Shown here: one piece after another, positions 40,744 through 50,081 of the stretch
Layout: every line of letters begins with the position of its first letter
Position numbering within the stretch: position 1 is the first letter of the stretch
Assembly (NCBI RefSeq): GCF_006542665.1
Contig: NZ_AP019735.1
Span: 1,364,001 to 1,428,000, forward strand
Origin: Alistipes communis
Lineage (GTDB): Bacteria > Bacteroidota > Bacteroidia > Bacteroidales > Rikenellaceae
Direction of reading: 5' to 3'
DNA length: 64,000 nucleotides
Position numbers and translations under genes: made by a program
The notes under the pieces: generated by a model
Told to the model about the DNA's origin: nothing
What the model saw: the letters and a program-made list of their open reading frames with translations, nothing else
Database searches by the model: none

Positions 40744-40900
40744 CAAAGATACGGATAAGTGAGAGCAATGTCAAATTTATTTGAACATTGCCGAACGGGA
40801 GTATCTTCGACGAAGTCAAAGATACGGATAAGCGAGGGTAAAAGCAAACTCGTTTGCGTTTTGCCGAGACCGGAGTATCTGAGGCGTCAGCCGAAGATAC
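40744..40900 (-). repeat. Tandem 73-bp repeat array, two units
   Basis: Two units begin with caaagatacggataag (40744 and 40817) and share gag.g before and ttgccga...cggagtatct-type sequence after a 25-base centre (40766-40790 and 40839-40863). The centres differ in sequence but each folds into a hairpin of the same shape with one bulge: caatgt...acattg in the first, aaaag.caaac/gtttg.c.tttt in the second. Near-identical centres recur in the array at 53815. Each unit carries TATCTTTG on the minus strand. Confidence 0.85.
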
Positions 40901-40913
40901 GAAATGATTCCGC

Positions 40914-43148
40914 TTATTTGGCGTAATAGAGCCAGCTCTTGATGACGCCCTTCGTTTCGAGGAAGTGGCGCTGCGCCTTCAACAGGTTGCGCAGCTGGAG
41001 CACCATCGTGCGCGTCTCGTTGAGGATCGTCAAGTAGAGCATACTGGCTTTCGTACTCCCCTTGCCGGAGGTGTTGAACCGCCGCAGCTCGCTCTTGATC
41101 GCGTCCGAAATGGTCTCGAAAAGACGGTCGCGCATCGAGAGCACCAGGTCGATGTCGCCGAAATCGTTGGTCGTGAGCATGGCGTTGATGCGGCGGTAGA
41201 TCGCCTCCACTTCGTCGCCCACGCGGATCAGGTCGGTCGTCTGTTCACGGGTCAGCCCTTCGTGGTTGTTGTCGATATGGCCGTATGCGGGGCGCACGAT
41301 GTGGGTGAGCGCCTTGGTCAGTTCGTTGAGGTAGTCGACCACCTGCACGTAGTACTGCGCCGTGTCGAGATCGCTCTCGCGCAGCATCCGCAGCGTCGAC
41401 ATCATGCGGTATTTGCGTTCGTGCATCCGCTCGTAGAGTTCCGACGATTCGCGGTTGAGGTCGCGCAACACCTTGCGGTTCTCCTTGAAGACGGCCAGCA
41501 GCGTGCGGTCGTAGATGCGGGTGGCGGTGTTGATCGTCGAGCTGACCACCGTGGCGATCTCTTCGACGACGTTTTCGTTCGTGACGGCGGTCGTCGTTTC
41601 GGCGCTCTTCGTCTTTTTGATGAAGTTGCTGTGGACGAGCATGTAGCCCGCCAGCACCGTCAGCAGGATCAGCATGACGGTTCCTCCGTAGACGAGCGCC
41701 AGTCCGACGACGTAGGCGATGATGAAGCCGCCCAGCGCCGTCACGAACCATCCCGCCACGACGGTCATCACGCCCGAAATACGGTAAACGGCCGTTTCGC
41801 GTCCCCAGGCGCGGTCGGCCAGCGACGAACCCATCGCCACCATGAAGGTGACGTAGGTGGTCGACAGCGGCAGTTTGAGCGATGTGGCCATGGCGATCAG
41901 CAGTGCCGAAGTGGTGAGGTTGACCGTGGCGCGGATCATGTCGAACGGTGCGCCGGTGTGTTCGATGTCCGTCACTTCGAAGCGGCGGGAGATCGCCTCG
42001 CGGAGCCGTTGGGGAACGACCCGCTCGATGGCATGGTTGGTGTTGAGCGTCGCGCGGACGATGGCGCGGGCGAAGGCCGACGAACCGTATTCGCGCTGCT
42101 CCTGCTCGTCGTTCTGGCTGGCCAGCGAGAGTTCGGTTTCGGTGACGTGCATCGCCTTGCGCGACGTCCAGAGCGTGAGGATCATCACCACGCCCGCACC
42201 GACGAGGAAGGCGAAGTTGGCCGGAACGTTCTCGTTGAGCGCATCCATCGTCATCGCGGAGTCGCCGGCGTGGCGGGCGATCCGGAAGGCGTCCCAGCCG
42301 GCGATCGGTACGCCGATGAAGTTCACCAGATCGTTTCCGGCGAAGGCGAGCGCGAGGGCGAAGGTGCCGCCCAGGATCGTGATGCGCAGGATGTTGATCT
42401 TGAAACGCTGGACGAAGAAGAGGATGAGGCTGCATGTCAGCCAGCAGACCAGCAGCGAGAGGATGATATGGTTCTCGACCATATGGATGAAGGCCGTCTG
42501 CGACAGTGTTCCTTTGAGTCCCTTGAAGAGTGCGAAGTAGATGATCGCCGTGAGCGATGCGCCGCACCACAGCGCGCCATAGCGGCTCAGGGCCCGCGTG
42601 TAACGGAACGAGAAGATCAGGCGGGAGACGTACATCACGGCCGTACCCACCGTCAGCGCGATGACCACCGAGAGCAGGATCGCCGCGACGATGCCGAATG
42701 CGCGGCCCGTGTGGATGAACTCGCCCAGGTCGCCCATCGAAAGTGCGTCGCTGCCGGCGATCTTGAAGGTCGAAACGGCGATCGCGGCGCCCAGCAGGCA
42801 GAAGATGAGCGACACGGTGGTCGAGGTGGGAAGCCCCCACGAATTGTAGAGGTCCAGCAGAATGATGTTGGCGAACATCACGCTCAGATAGAGCAGGATC
42901 ACCTCGTGGAAGGAGAACATCCCCGGATCGAACATTCCGTTGCGCGCCACCTCCATCATGCCGCTCGACGTGAGCGTGCCGACCAGGATTCCGATCGATG
43001 CCACGATCAGGATCACGCGGCGGGGGGCCGCCTTCGATCCGATAGCCGAGTTGAGGAAATTTACGGCGTCGTTGGTGACGCCGACGAAGAGGCCTGAGAC
43101 GGCCAGTACTGCCAGAATGGCGATAATCACTGTGTAAATCGGGTCCAT
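40914..43148 (-). CDS. Inorganic phosphate transporter, PiT family
   Basis: 744 residues, longer than the ~420-500 of simple Pit proteins. The first half has the PiT repeat 'GVTNDAVNFLNSAIGSKAA' and the second 'AGNDLVNFIGVPIAGWDAF' and 'LPLSTTYVTFMVAMGSSLADRAWGRE', the paired G(A)NDxxN motifs of the family, with ten or more hydrophobic helices. The last ~240 residues (from about 510) are helical and PhoU-like, a Bacteroidetes pattern of a transporter fused to its regulator-like domain. It moves Pi (often with H+ or Na+) across the inner membrane. Its 3' untranslated part contains the repeat array. Confidence 0.93.
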   Translation of the reverse strand: MDPIYTVIIAILAVLAVSGLFVGVTNDAVNFLNSAIGSKAAPRRVILIVASIGILVGTLTSSGMMEVARNGMFDPGMFSFHEVILLYLSVMFANIILLDLYNSWGLPTSTTVSLIFCLLGAAIAVSTFKIAGSDALSMGDLGEFIHTGRAFGIVAAILLSVVIALTVGTAVMYVSRLIFSFRYTRALSRYGALWCGASLTAIIYFALFKGLKGTLSQTAFIHMVENHIILSLLVCWLTCSLILFFVQRFKINILRITILGGTFALALAFAGNDLVNFIGVPIAGWDAFRIARHAGDSAMTMDALNENVPANFAFLVGAGVVMILTLWTSRKAMHVTETELSLASQNDEQEQREYGSSAFARAIVRATLNTNHAIERVVPQRLREAISRRFEVTDIEHTGAPFDMIRATVNLTTSALLIAMATSLKLPLSTTYVTFMVAMGSSLADRAWGRETAVYRISGVMTVVAGWFVTALGGFIIAYVVGLALVYGGTVMLILLTVLAGYMLVHSNFIKKTKSAETTTAVTNENVVEEIATVVSSTINTATRIYDRTLLAVFKENRKVLRDLNRESSELYERMHERKYRMMSTLRMLRESDLDTAQYYVQVVDYLNELTKALTHIVRPAYGHIDNNHEGLTREQTTDLIRVGDEVEAIYRRINAMLTTNDFGDIDLVLSMRDRLFETISDAIKSELRRFNTSGKGSTKASMLYLTILNETRTMVLQLRNLLKAQRHFLETKGVIKSWLYYAK

Positions 43149-43217
43149 AAATCCGTTTTAATTCGTTTCCGCCGCCCGGCGTGCGCCGCACATTCCGAAA
43201 ACGTTCGTTAGGCAGGA

Positions 43218-43225
43218 CAAATTTA
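43218..43225 (-). promoter_or_regulatory. -7 box upstream of the PiT gene (TAAATTTG)
   Basis: CAAATTTA on the plus strand, perfect TAnnTTTG on the minus strand, 69 bases before the ATG. Two more matches (43270-43277, 43292-43299) lie farther upstream, before the PAQR stop codon. Confidence 0.45.
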
Positions 43226-43371
43226 GACCGAAAAGTCGGTTCTCTCACGTAATGCGCGCAGAATTAACGCAAAGGTAAGGATTCCTTAACGCAAATTTAA
43301 CCTTCGTCTTCTCCCCGTTCTTTCCGGCAGTCCGACACGAAACATCGCGGAGTATCGCGCGGATAAGTATC

Positions 43372-44019
43372 TCAGTAGAGGTAGAAGACGATGGCCGTGA
43401 AGTGGCAGATCGCCGCCAGATTGATGAGCAGGTGCCATACCATGTGGTGATAGCGGAACCCTTTGCGGGCGTAGACCCATGCGCCGGCGGTGTAGAGCAC
43501 GCCTCCCGCGGCGATCAGCACGAGCAGCGGCATCGAGGCGTGACGCACGAAAAGCGGCATGAAGAAGACGATCGTCCACCCCATCACCAGGTAGATCGTC
43601 AGGCTGACCGCCGGAATCGAACGGCGGGCGAGCGACTTGTAGATGATGCCGAAGAGCACCATCGCCCATTGCAGTACCGTAATGAAGGTACCCTGCCAGC
43701 CTCCGATGACCGACAGTGCGATCGGGGTGTAGGTTCCGGCGATGGCGACGTAGATGAAGATGTGGTCCAGGATGTGGAACACCTCCTTGTGGCGTGACGC
43801 GGGGTGCATCGAGTGGTAGAGGGTCGATCCGAGGAACATCAGCAGCAGCGAGATGACGAAGACGCTGGCGGCCACGGCGGCCAGCGTTCCGTCGTGGACG
43901 TAGGCGCGCACGGCGGCGAAGGGAAGAGCGGCGAGCGTCAGACACAGCATCACGCCGTGCGACACGGCGTTGGCGACCTCTTCCCCGACGGTCGGGACGT
44001 AGACTTTCTGTTCGGCCAT
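43372..44019 (-). CDS. Hemolysin III / PAQR family membrane protein
   Basis: 215 residues from ATG 44019 (MAEQKVYVPTVGEEVANAVSH); a longer reading starts before the -7 box at 44046 and is unlikely. Seven hydrophobic helices. The conserved zinc-site histidines of the family are in 'FLGSTLYHSM', 'HILDHIFIYVAIAGTYTP' and 'HHMVWHLLINLAAICHF'. YqfA/HlyIII relatives sit in the inner membrane; 'hemolysin' is a historic name and the true activity (ceramidase-like or receptor-like hydrolase) is unsettled. Single gene. Confidence 0.9.
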   Translation of the reverse strand: MAEQKVYVPTVGEEVANAVSHGVMLCLTLAALPFAAVRAYVHDGTLAAVAASVFVISLLLMFLGSTLYHSMHPASRHKEVFHILDHIFIYVAIAGTYTPIALSVIGGWQGTFITVLQWAMVLFGIIYKSLARRSIPAVSLTIYLVMGWTIVFFMPLFVRHASMPLLVLIAAGGVLYTAGAWVYARKGFRYHHMVWHLLINLAAICHFTAIVFYLY

Positions 44020-44045
44020 GAGGTGCTTCCATTTGGTTTTCACGC

Positions 44046-44053
44046 CAAATGTA
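44046..44053 (-). promoter_or_regulatory. -7 box of the PAQR gene (TACATTTG)
   Basis: CAAATGTA on the plus strand, 27 bases upstream of the chosen start; it supports the shorter protein. Confidence 0.5.
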
Positions 44054-44380
44054 GCGATAAAATCGGTAGTATGGATCATCGTCTTCGAGATTTTCTTCTT
44101 CGTTTTCCCGCCTCGGCGTAGCCTGTGCGAGTTCGGCTCTGCGCCCGGCTTGGCGGAAAATTAAGTTTTTCGCTGTCGAAACAAAGATTGCACCGTTCTT
44201 TCGTTGCGGGACGGTATTTCGGGGAATGCCCGCGGTTTCACCCCTCCGTCCGACTCCGGCAGGGTCTCGGCACGGCCTGTGCTGCCGGCCGTTCGCCGTG
44301 CTCCGCCGGCCTTCCGCACGGAACCCGTACGAAAAGAGGTGTCGACGGTGCGACGAAGCACGGGGTTTGTGAAATTTTTG

Positions 44381-44388
44381 TAACTTTG
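44381..44388 (+). promoter_or_regulatory. -7 box of the RelA/SpoT gene (TAACTTTG)
   Basis: Perfect TAnnTTTG, 44 bases before the ATG; the nearest TTTG upstream is too close. Confidence 0.5.
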
Positions 44389-44432
44389 TTGCGTTAGGTT
44401 AACGGGGCATCCCGCTAAAATCGTGCAGAGCT

Positions 44433-46631
44433 ATGGAGACGACACGTTACGACGAGCTGCGGACGCTCGTCGCCGCAAATTTTTCCGAGACCACGCAGCG
44501 GCTCGTCGACGAGGCGCTGGCATATGCCGCCGAATGCCTTGAAAAACAGGTGCGCTACGACGGATCTCCGCTGCTGGATCACGCCGCAGGCGTCGCACGC
44601 ATCGTCATCTCCGAAATCGGACTGGGGCGCAACTCCACGCTGGCGGCCATCCTGCACGACGTGGTGCGGCTCGCCGCCTGCGGCGAGCCGGGCGACCTGA
44701 TGGGCGTGACGTCCGAAATCCGCCGCCGCTTCGGCGACGAGGTGCTGGGCATTACCGTGGGGCTGAGCAACATCTCGAAGATCCGGCTGAAAGTCTCGAA
44801 GGAGCAGGCGGCCAACTTCCGCGACCTGATCGTGAGCTACTCCGAAGACCCGCGCGTGATCCTCATCAAACTGGCCGACCGCCTCGAAGTGATGCGCAAC
44901 CTGCGGATGTTCCCGCGCGAGAAGTGGCGCAAGAAGAGCTGGGAGAGCATGAACCTCTACGCCCAGATCGCGCACAAACTGGGCCTCTATTCGATCAAGA
45001 GCGAGTTGGAGGACATCGCCCTGAGCTATCTCGAACCGGCCGAGTACGAGCATATCCACCGCAAGTTGGAGGAGACCGAGCGCGAGCGCCAGACCTTCAT
45101 CGACCGTTTTCTGGCGCCGATCGTCGAGCGGCTCGACCGGCAGGGATTCAACTACCACGTCAAGAGCCGCACGAAGTCGATCTTCTCGATCTGGACGAAG
45201 ATGCACAAACAGCACGTGCCGTTCGAAGGGGTCTACGACATCTTCGCGCTGCGCATCATCCTCGACTGTCCGCCCGAGGAGGAGAAGACCCAGTGCTGGG
45301 CCGTCTACTCGATCGTCACCGACTACTACATCCCCAATACCGAACGGCTGCGCGACTGGATTTCGATCCCCAAGTCCAACGGCTACGAGTCGCTCCACAC
45401 CACCGTTTCGGCCGGCGGCGGCCGCTGGGTGGAGATTCAGATCCGCACCGAGCGGATGGATGCCGTGGCCGAACGCGGCATCGCGGCGCACTGGCGTTAC
45501 AAGGGGGTCAATCAGGGGGCGCTCACGAGCGAGATGTGGCTCGGCCGCCTGCGCGAGTTGATGGAGGACACGCCCCACGCGCTGGCGCAGCGGTTCGATT
45601 CGCGGCCGTCGTCGGGCGAGATCTTCGTCTTCACGCCCAACGGCGACCTGCGCAAGCTCCCCGAAGGGGCCACGGTACTCGACTTCGCCTTCGATATCCA
45701 CTCCAATCTGGGATGCAGCTGTTCGGGCGGCAAGATCAACGGCCGCGCCGTGCCGATCAAGGAGACGCTCCATAACGGCGACATCGTCGAGATTCTCACG
45801 CAGAAGAACCAGACGCCCAAGGCCGACTGGCTCTCGGCGGTCAAGACCGCCAAGGCGCGCAGCAAGATCAAGGCCTTCATCCGCGAGGAGCAGGCCAAGA
45901 GCGCGCGGCTGGGGCGCGAGGAGCTGGAACGCAAGCTCAAAAACTGGAAATTCGGCCTCACGATCGACGAGGCGGTGGGGTATCTGTGCAAATATTACAA
46001 GCTCAAAGCGGGAACCGAACTCTACGGGCTGATCGCCACCGAAAAGATCGATCTGTCGACGGTCAAGGAGATTCTCACCCGCTGGCAGTCGGGCGAGGCC
46101 GACGAGGAGCGGCGCGCAGCGGCCGCCGCAGCCGAGCAGGCCAAGTTGCAGAACGCCGCCGCGCGGCCCGCGCATTCGACCGACGCGCTCGTGATCGACG
46201 ACAACATCAACCAGATCGAGTACAAGCTCGCCAAGTGCTGCAACCCGATCAAGGGCGACGATATTTTCGGCTTCGTGACGATCAGCTCGGGCATTACGAT
46301 CCACCGCACCGACTGTCCCAATGCACGGCGTATGCGCGAGAATTATCCCTACCGCGTCATCGACGCCCGCTGGCGGCAGACGGCCGAAGGGGCGTTCCGC
46401 GTGACGATCCGCATCGTGGCGGCCGATACGACGGGCATGGCCAACCATATCACCGAAACGGTGATCCGCGACCTGAAACTCAACATCCGTTCGATGAACC
46501 TCGCTTCGCGGGGCGGTCTGCTCACGGGTACGGTCGACGTGGAGGTGCCTGCCACGAGCGTCGTCGACACGCTCGTCCACGCCATCCTGCGCATCAAGGG
46601 CGTGCAGAAGGCTTTCCGGACGAACGGATAG
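44433..46631 (+). CDS. relA: RelA/SpoT homologue, probably (p)ppGpp synthetase with dead hydrolase
   Basis: 732 residues with the long RSH layout: HD region (~40-190), synthetase (~225-345), TGS (~400-460), helical linker and C-terminal ACT (~650-732). In the HD domain His50 and the pair His75-Asp76 remain, but the catalytic Glu-Asp that normally follow (HDxxED) are Arg79-Leu80, and the later DRLHNMRT motif reads DRLEVMRN. The synthetase motifs 'FSIWTKMHKQ', 'GVYDIFALRIILD' and 'NGYESLHTTV' are intact. It should therefore make the alarmone from GTP/GDP and ATP but hydrolyse little of it, like RelA. Another RSH with hydrolase activity is expected elsewhere. Confidence 0.93.
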   Translation: METTRYDELRTLVAANFSETTQRLVDEALAYAAECLEKQVRYDGSPLLDHAAGVARIVISEIGLGRNSTLAAILHDVVRLAACGEPGDLMGVTSEIRRRFGDEVLGITVGLSNISKIRLKVSKEQAANFRDLIVSYSEDPRVILIKLADRLEVMRNLRMFPREKWRKKSWESMNLYAQIAHKLGLYSIKSELEDIALSYLEPAEYEHIHRKLEETERERQTFIDRFLAPIVERLDRQGFNYHVKSRTKSIFSIWTKMHKQHVPFEGVYDIFALRIILDCPPEEEKTQCWAVYSIVTDYYIPNTERLRDWISIPKSNGYESLHTTVSAGGGRWVEIQIRTERMDAVAERGIAAHWRYKGVNQGALTSEMWLGRLRELMEDTPHALAQRFDSRPSSGEIFVFTPNGDLRKLPEGATVLDFAFDIHSNLGCSCSGGKINGRAVPIKETLHNGDIVEILTQKNQTPKADWLSAVKTAKARSKIKAFIREEQAKSARLGREELERKLKNWKFGLTIDEAVGYLCKYYKLKAGTELYGLIATEKIDLSTVKEILTRWQSGEADEERRAAAAAAEQAKLQNAAARPAHSTDALVIDDNINQIEYKLAKCCNPIKGDDIFGFVTISSGITIHRTDCPNARRMRENYPYRVIDARWRQTAEGAFRVTIRIVAADTTGMANHITETVIRDLKLNIRSMNLASRGGLLTGTVDVEVPATSVVDTLVHAILRIKGVQKAFRTNG

Positions 46632-46659
46632 CGGGGGAGGAATCTTTCGTCACGACACG

Positions 46660-46700
46660 AACGGACGGTGCGACTTCGCGAAGTCGCACCGTCCGTTTTT
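46660..46700 (+). terminator. Strong terminator of the RelA/SpoT gene
   Basis: acggacggtgcgactt (46661-46676) pairs perfectly with aagtcgcaccgtccgt (46681-46696), cgcg loop, then T run to 46700. A second hairpin (gccggcc/ggccggc near 46708-46726) follows on the way to the convergent beta-galactosidase gene. Confidence 0.92.
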
Positions 46701-46750
46701 GAAGGGCGCCGGCCTTTATGGCCGGCCCGTGAATCCTGATTCTCGGCGCT

Positions 46751-49700
46751 TCATTTTCTCGCACGCTTCGGGACGAGGGTGAAGCCCCAGTCGCGGAGCT
46801 TTCCGGTGCGCAGCGTCACGGACTCCTCGGGGCGCTTGCCCCAGCTGTCGTAGCCGCCGAGCCCCATCTGGCGGTAATCGAGGCATACCTCCACGAAATC
46901 GCGTACCGGGATGTCGTTCACGTGGGTCTGGCGGCGCATCACATTACGCGCCTTGTCCGCCTCGTTGGAGTCGCTTTTCGTCCAGTTGTGCCACTGGTAG
47001 TGGCGGCCGACGGCCTGTTCGCCGTCGAGATCCTCGACCGTGCAGCGCAGGGCGTTGAACTCCATGGTCGAGTCGGCCACGATCAGCAGTTCGCCGAAAT
47101 CGATCCATTCGGTGTCGCAGTGGTGTCCCGTCTCCTGCGGCCGCACGTAGGGGAAGCACTCCCGCCGCGCCGAAGTCTCGTAACGGCCGACGAAGGTGCC
47201 TGCCTTGCGGTCCCAGTAATTCTCTTCGGGCCCCCGGCCGAAATAGGCGAAGGCGTCCATGCGTTCGGGCAGGCGGAACCGCACGCCGTAGCGCGGCATT
47301 TCGGGCATCGGCTCCTCGCCGGGGGCGAAGTGCATCCGCACGTTGACCGCCCCCGACGGATAGACGGTGTAGGTCGTCGTCACGCGGTTGCCGCCGGCCA
47401 GCGCGCGGGTCGCGGCGATCACCGCCGCGTCGCCCTCCATGCGGCCCGTTACCTCGGCGTCGGCGTCGCGCGACGCCTCCTTCCACACCTGCGTGCGGCG
47501 GGGCATTCCGTCGCCGTAGTCGTTGTCGACGGGTGCCCGCCAGAAGTTGGGACGCACGCCGAATCCGTCGGCGAAGAGCTCCGTGCCGTCGATTTCATAA
47601 CTCAGCGCCGCTCCCGTCGTGCGGTTGACGGCGAAGCGGACACGGTCGTTCGCCGCTTCGATCCGGTCGCCCTGCGTCGAGAGCGCCAGCCTCTCGCCCT
47701 CCTTTTCATAGGCCGGCAGAGCGCCCTTCTGCAACGGGAACTGCTCCTCGGCCACGACCGTGCCGGCGGGCAGTCCCGGCCGGTCGGTGCGCGTCACGGC
47801 CCGCAGGCGCAGGTAATAATTCCGTCCGGGTTTGAGTTTCCCGACGGCCGCGTCGACCGTCTCGCGCTGCTGCGGCGCAGTCTGCAACCGCACCGTGCCG
47901 CTGCGCACCGCTTTTCCGTCGGCCTCGACCGTGTAGACGATGTCGTAGCCGTCGAGCGAGGTGAAATAGAAGCGGTTCTCGACTTCGAACGATCCCCGTG
48001 CCGGCCCGACCGGACGGAAGGCGATGTCGGCGTAGGCGTAACGCACTTCGGCCATGGCGGGATGGGGCGTGCGGTCGGGCGAAACGAGACCGTTGCAGCA
48101 GAAGTTGCCGTCGCTCGGCTCGCGGTCGCCGTAGTCGCCGCCGTAGGTCCAATAGAGGGTTCCCGCTGCATCGCGGCGTTCGAATCCCTGGTCGACCCAG
48201 TCCCAGATGAAGCCTCCCTGCAAGTTGGGATATTTGTAGATCGACTGCCATTGCAGCCACAGCGAACCGTTGGAGTTGCCCATCGCGTGCGAGTATTCGC
48301 ACGGAACGACGGGACGGTCGGTGCCCTCGCGTCCCCACTCTTCGAGCATTCCCGCCGTGGGATACATCGGCACGAACATGTCGGTGTTCCACTCCCACTG
48401 TGCGCGTTCGTAGCAGATCGGGCGGTTCATGCGGCCTTCGCCCTTCTCGCGGGCTTCGAGCCATTCGTAGGCTTTGTAGAAATTGTAGCCGTTGCCCGAT
48501 TCGTTGGCGGGCGAGAAGATCGAGACCGAGGGATAGTTGCGGCAGCGCATGTACATGTTGCGCAGACGCGTCTCGTGCGCCGGCCACCATGCACGGTCGT
48601 TGCCCAGCGTGCGGCCCGCGGCCAGATCGTACCCCATGCCGTGGCTCTCGACGTTGGCCTCGCTGTAAACGTAGAAGCCCAGCGAGTCGCACAACTCGTA
48701 GAAGCGGCGCTGCTGCGGATAGTGGCAGGTGCGGATCGCGTTGACGTTGTGCGCCTTCATCAGCCGCATGTCCCGGAGCAACAGCTCCTCGTCGACGTAG
48801 TGCCCCGTGCGGGGGTCGTGTTCGTGGAGGTTGACGCCCTTGAATTTCACGGGCTGTCCGTTGACGAGCAGCACGCGGTAGGGGCGTCCCTTGGCGTCGC
48901 GCTCGGCGGCGTCGGCGAACTCGAAGCGGCGGAATCCCACCGAGAAGGGAACGTAGACCGTCCGTTCGGGTGTCCGCACGTGCATCACGAGCCGGTAGCG
49001 GTGGGGCGTTTCAGCCGTCCAGTGCGCTGCGTCGGGTATCTCGGCACGGAACAGGGCTTCGTCCGTTGCCTGCTGCCGTCCCGAGGCGACGGTGCGGCCC
49101 TCGGGATCGAGCAGTTCGTAGCCCGCCTCGACCTCCCGATCGCCTGCGAGGAACATTTTCAGCGTGAAAAGCCCCGTGCGATAGCTGTCGTCGAGCGTCG
49201 ATACGACCTCGAAATCGCGCAGCGCATCCGGCGTCTCGGCCGAGAGGTAGACCGTGCGCTCGATGCCGCTGATGCGCCAGAAGTCTTGCGCTTCGAGGTA
49301 GGAACCGGTGCTCCACCGCGTCATTTTGAGCGCCAGCGTATTCTCGCCCGGACGCAGGAGGGGGTCGATGCGGTATTGCGCCGGATTCTTCGAATCTTCG
49401 TTGTAACCCGCTTCGCGGCCGTTGACATAGACGTAGACGCCCGATTTGGCGCCGCCGATCGTCAGGTAGATCCTGCGTCCCGCCCACGCTTCGGGAACGG
49501 TGAAGGTGCGGCGGTAGACGCCTGCCGGAATCGCCTCGGGTAGGTGCGGCGGCGCGGGATCGATCGTGGCGTATTCGTAGCGCGTGTTGACGTAGATCGG
49601 CGTGCCGTGTCCCTGCAACTCCCAGTTGCCCGGAACGCGGATGTCGCTCCACGCCGAAGTGTCGGCGTCGGCGGCCGTCGCGTCGGCGGGCAGGGCGCGG

Positions 49701-49924
49701 ACGTCGTCCGCATAGCGGAATTTCCATACGCCGTCGAGCGAGCGGTAGGCATCGCTCTGCTCGAAGGAGCGCGTGAGCGCCTCGTCGCGCGAGGCGAACT
49801 CCACGAATTCGGTGCGGGGCGCTTCGCGGTTGACTTCCAGCACGGCGAGGTCGCGGTGGTAGGGTTTCTGGGCTGCGGCCGTCGTCGCGAGGGCGGCCGC
49901 CAGCAGGGTGAAGGTTCGTTTCAT
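46751..49924 (-). CDS. GH2 beta-galactosidase (LacZ-type), secreted
   Basis: 1057 residues with a signal peptide (MKRTFTLLAAALATTAAA). Order: sugar-binding jelly roll (~50-230), immunoglobulin-like (~235-335), GH2 TIM barrel (~336-640), second Ig-like part and the large beta-gal small-chain domain to the end. The acid/base Glu475 is in SPANESGNG and the nucleophile Glu543 in CEYSHAMGNS. 'GGFIWDWVDQG' is another conserved piece. It hydrolyses beta-galactosides, most likely in the periplasm since it is exported. No regulator or SusC/D pair adjoins it. The neighbouring ROK kinase (upstream on the same strand) may act on released sugar. Confidence 0.95.
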   Translation of the reverse strand: MKRTFTLLAAALATTAAAQKPYHRDLAVLEVNREAPRTEFVEFASRDEALTRSFEQSDAYRSLDGVWKFRYADDVRALPADATAADADTSAWSDIRVPGNWELQGHGTPIYVNTRYEYATIDPAPPHLPEAIPAGVYRRTFTVPEAWAGRRIYLTIGGAKSGVYVYVNGREAGYNEDSKNPAQYRIDPLLRPGENTLALKMTRWSTGSYLEAQDFWRISGIERTVYLSAETPDALRDFEVVSTLDDSYRTGLFTLKMFLAGDREVEAGYELLDPEGRTVASGRQQATDEALFRAEIPDAAHWTAETPHRYRLVMHVRTPERTVYVPFSVGFRRFEFADAAERDAKGRPYRVLLVNGQPVKFKGVNLHEHDPRTGHYVDEELLLRDMRLMKAHNVNAIRTCHYPQQRRFYELCDSLGFYVYSEANVESHGMGYDLAAGRTLGNDRAWWPAHETRLRNMYMRCRNYPSVSIFSPANESGNGYNFYKAYEWLEAREKGEGRMNRPICYERAQWEWNTDMFVPMYPTAGMLEEWGREGTDRPVVPCEYSHAMGNSNGSLWLQWQSIYKYPNLQGGFIWDWVDQGFERRDAAGTLYWTYGGDYGDREPSDGNFCCNGLVSPDRTPHPAMAEVRYAYADIAFRPVGPARGSFEVENRFYFTSLDGYDIVYTVEADGKAVRSGTVRLQTAPQQRETVDAAVGKLKPGRNYYLRLRAVTRTDRPGLPAGTVVAEEQFPLQKGALPAYEKEGERLALSTQGDRIEAANDRVRFAVNRTTGAALSYEIDGTELFADGFGVRPNFWRAPVDNDYGDGMPRRTQVWKEASRDADAEVTGRMEGDAAVIAATRALAGGNRVTTTYTVYPSGAVNVRMHFAPGEEPMPEMPRYGVRFRLPERMDAFAYFGRGPEENYWDRKAGTFVGRYETSARRECFPYVRPQETGHHCDTEWIDFGELLIVADSTMEFNALRCTVEDLDGEQAVGRHYQWHNWTKSDSNEADKARNVMRRQTHVNDIPVRDFVEVCLDYRQMGLGGYDSWGKRPEESVTLRTGKLRDWGFTLVPKRARK

Positions 49925-50024
49925 GAGGAAAAGTTTTGGGTCGGTTCTATGGTTTCGCGGAAATATTGCCGGAAGTCGTCCCGTGTACCGGCCGTTTCCG
50001 GTGGCACGGCGCGTGACCGCGGCA

Positions 50025-50063
50025 TAAAAAACAGGAGCCGTCCGACATGCGGATAGCTCCTGT
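50025..50063 (-). terminator. Terminator of the ROK kinase gene
   Basis: acaggagc (50031-50038) pairs with gctcctgt (50056-50063); on the minus strand the stem is followed by TTTTTT. It lies between the ROK stop and the beta-galactosidase start. Confidence 0.85.
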
Positions 50064-50081
50064 ACGGATGTTGCGGACGGA

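Larger units (their letters stand above)
44020..44432. other. 413-base divergent region
   Basis: Holds the -7 box of the PAQR gene (44046-44053) and that of the RelA/SpoT gene (44381-44388). No gene, repeat or strong hairpin otherwise. Confidence 0.5.

Noticed and set aside
40965..43097. 710-codon plus-strand open frame
   Set aside because: Antisense to the PiT transporter; extremely Asp/His/Arg-rich.
46922..49543. 873-codon plus-strand open frame
   Set aside because: Antisense to the beta-galactosidase gene; no homology signal by eye, composition typical of shadow frames.
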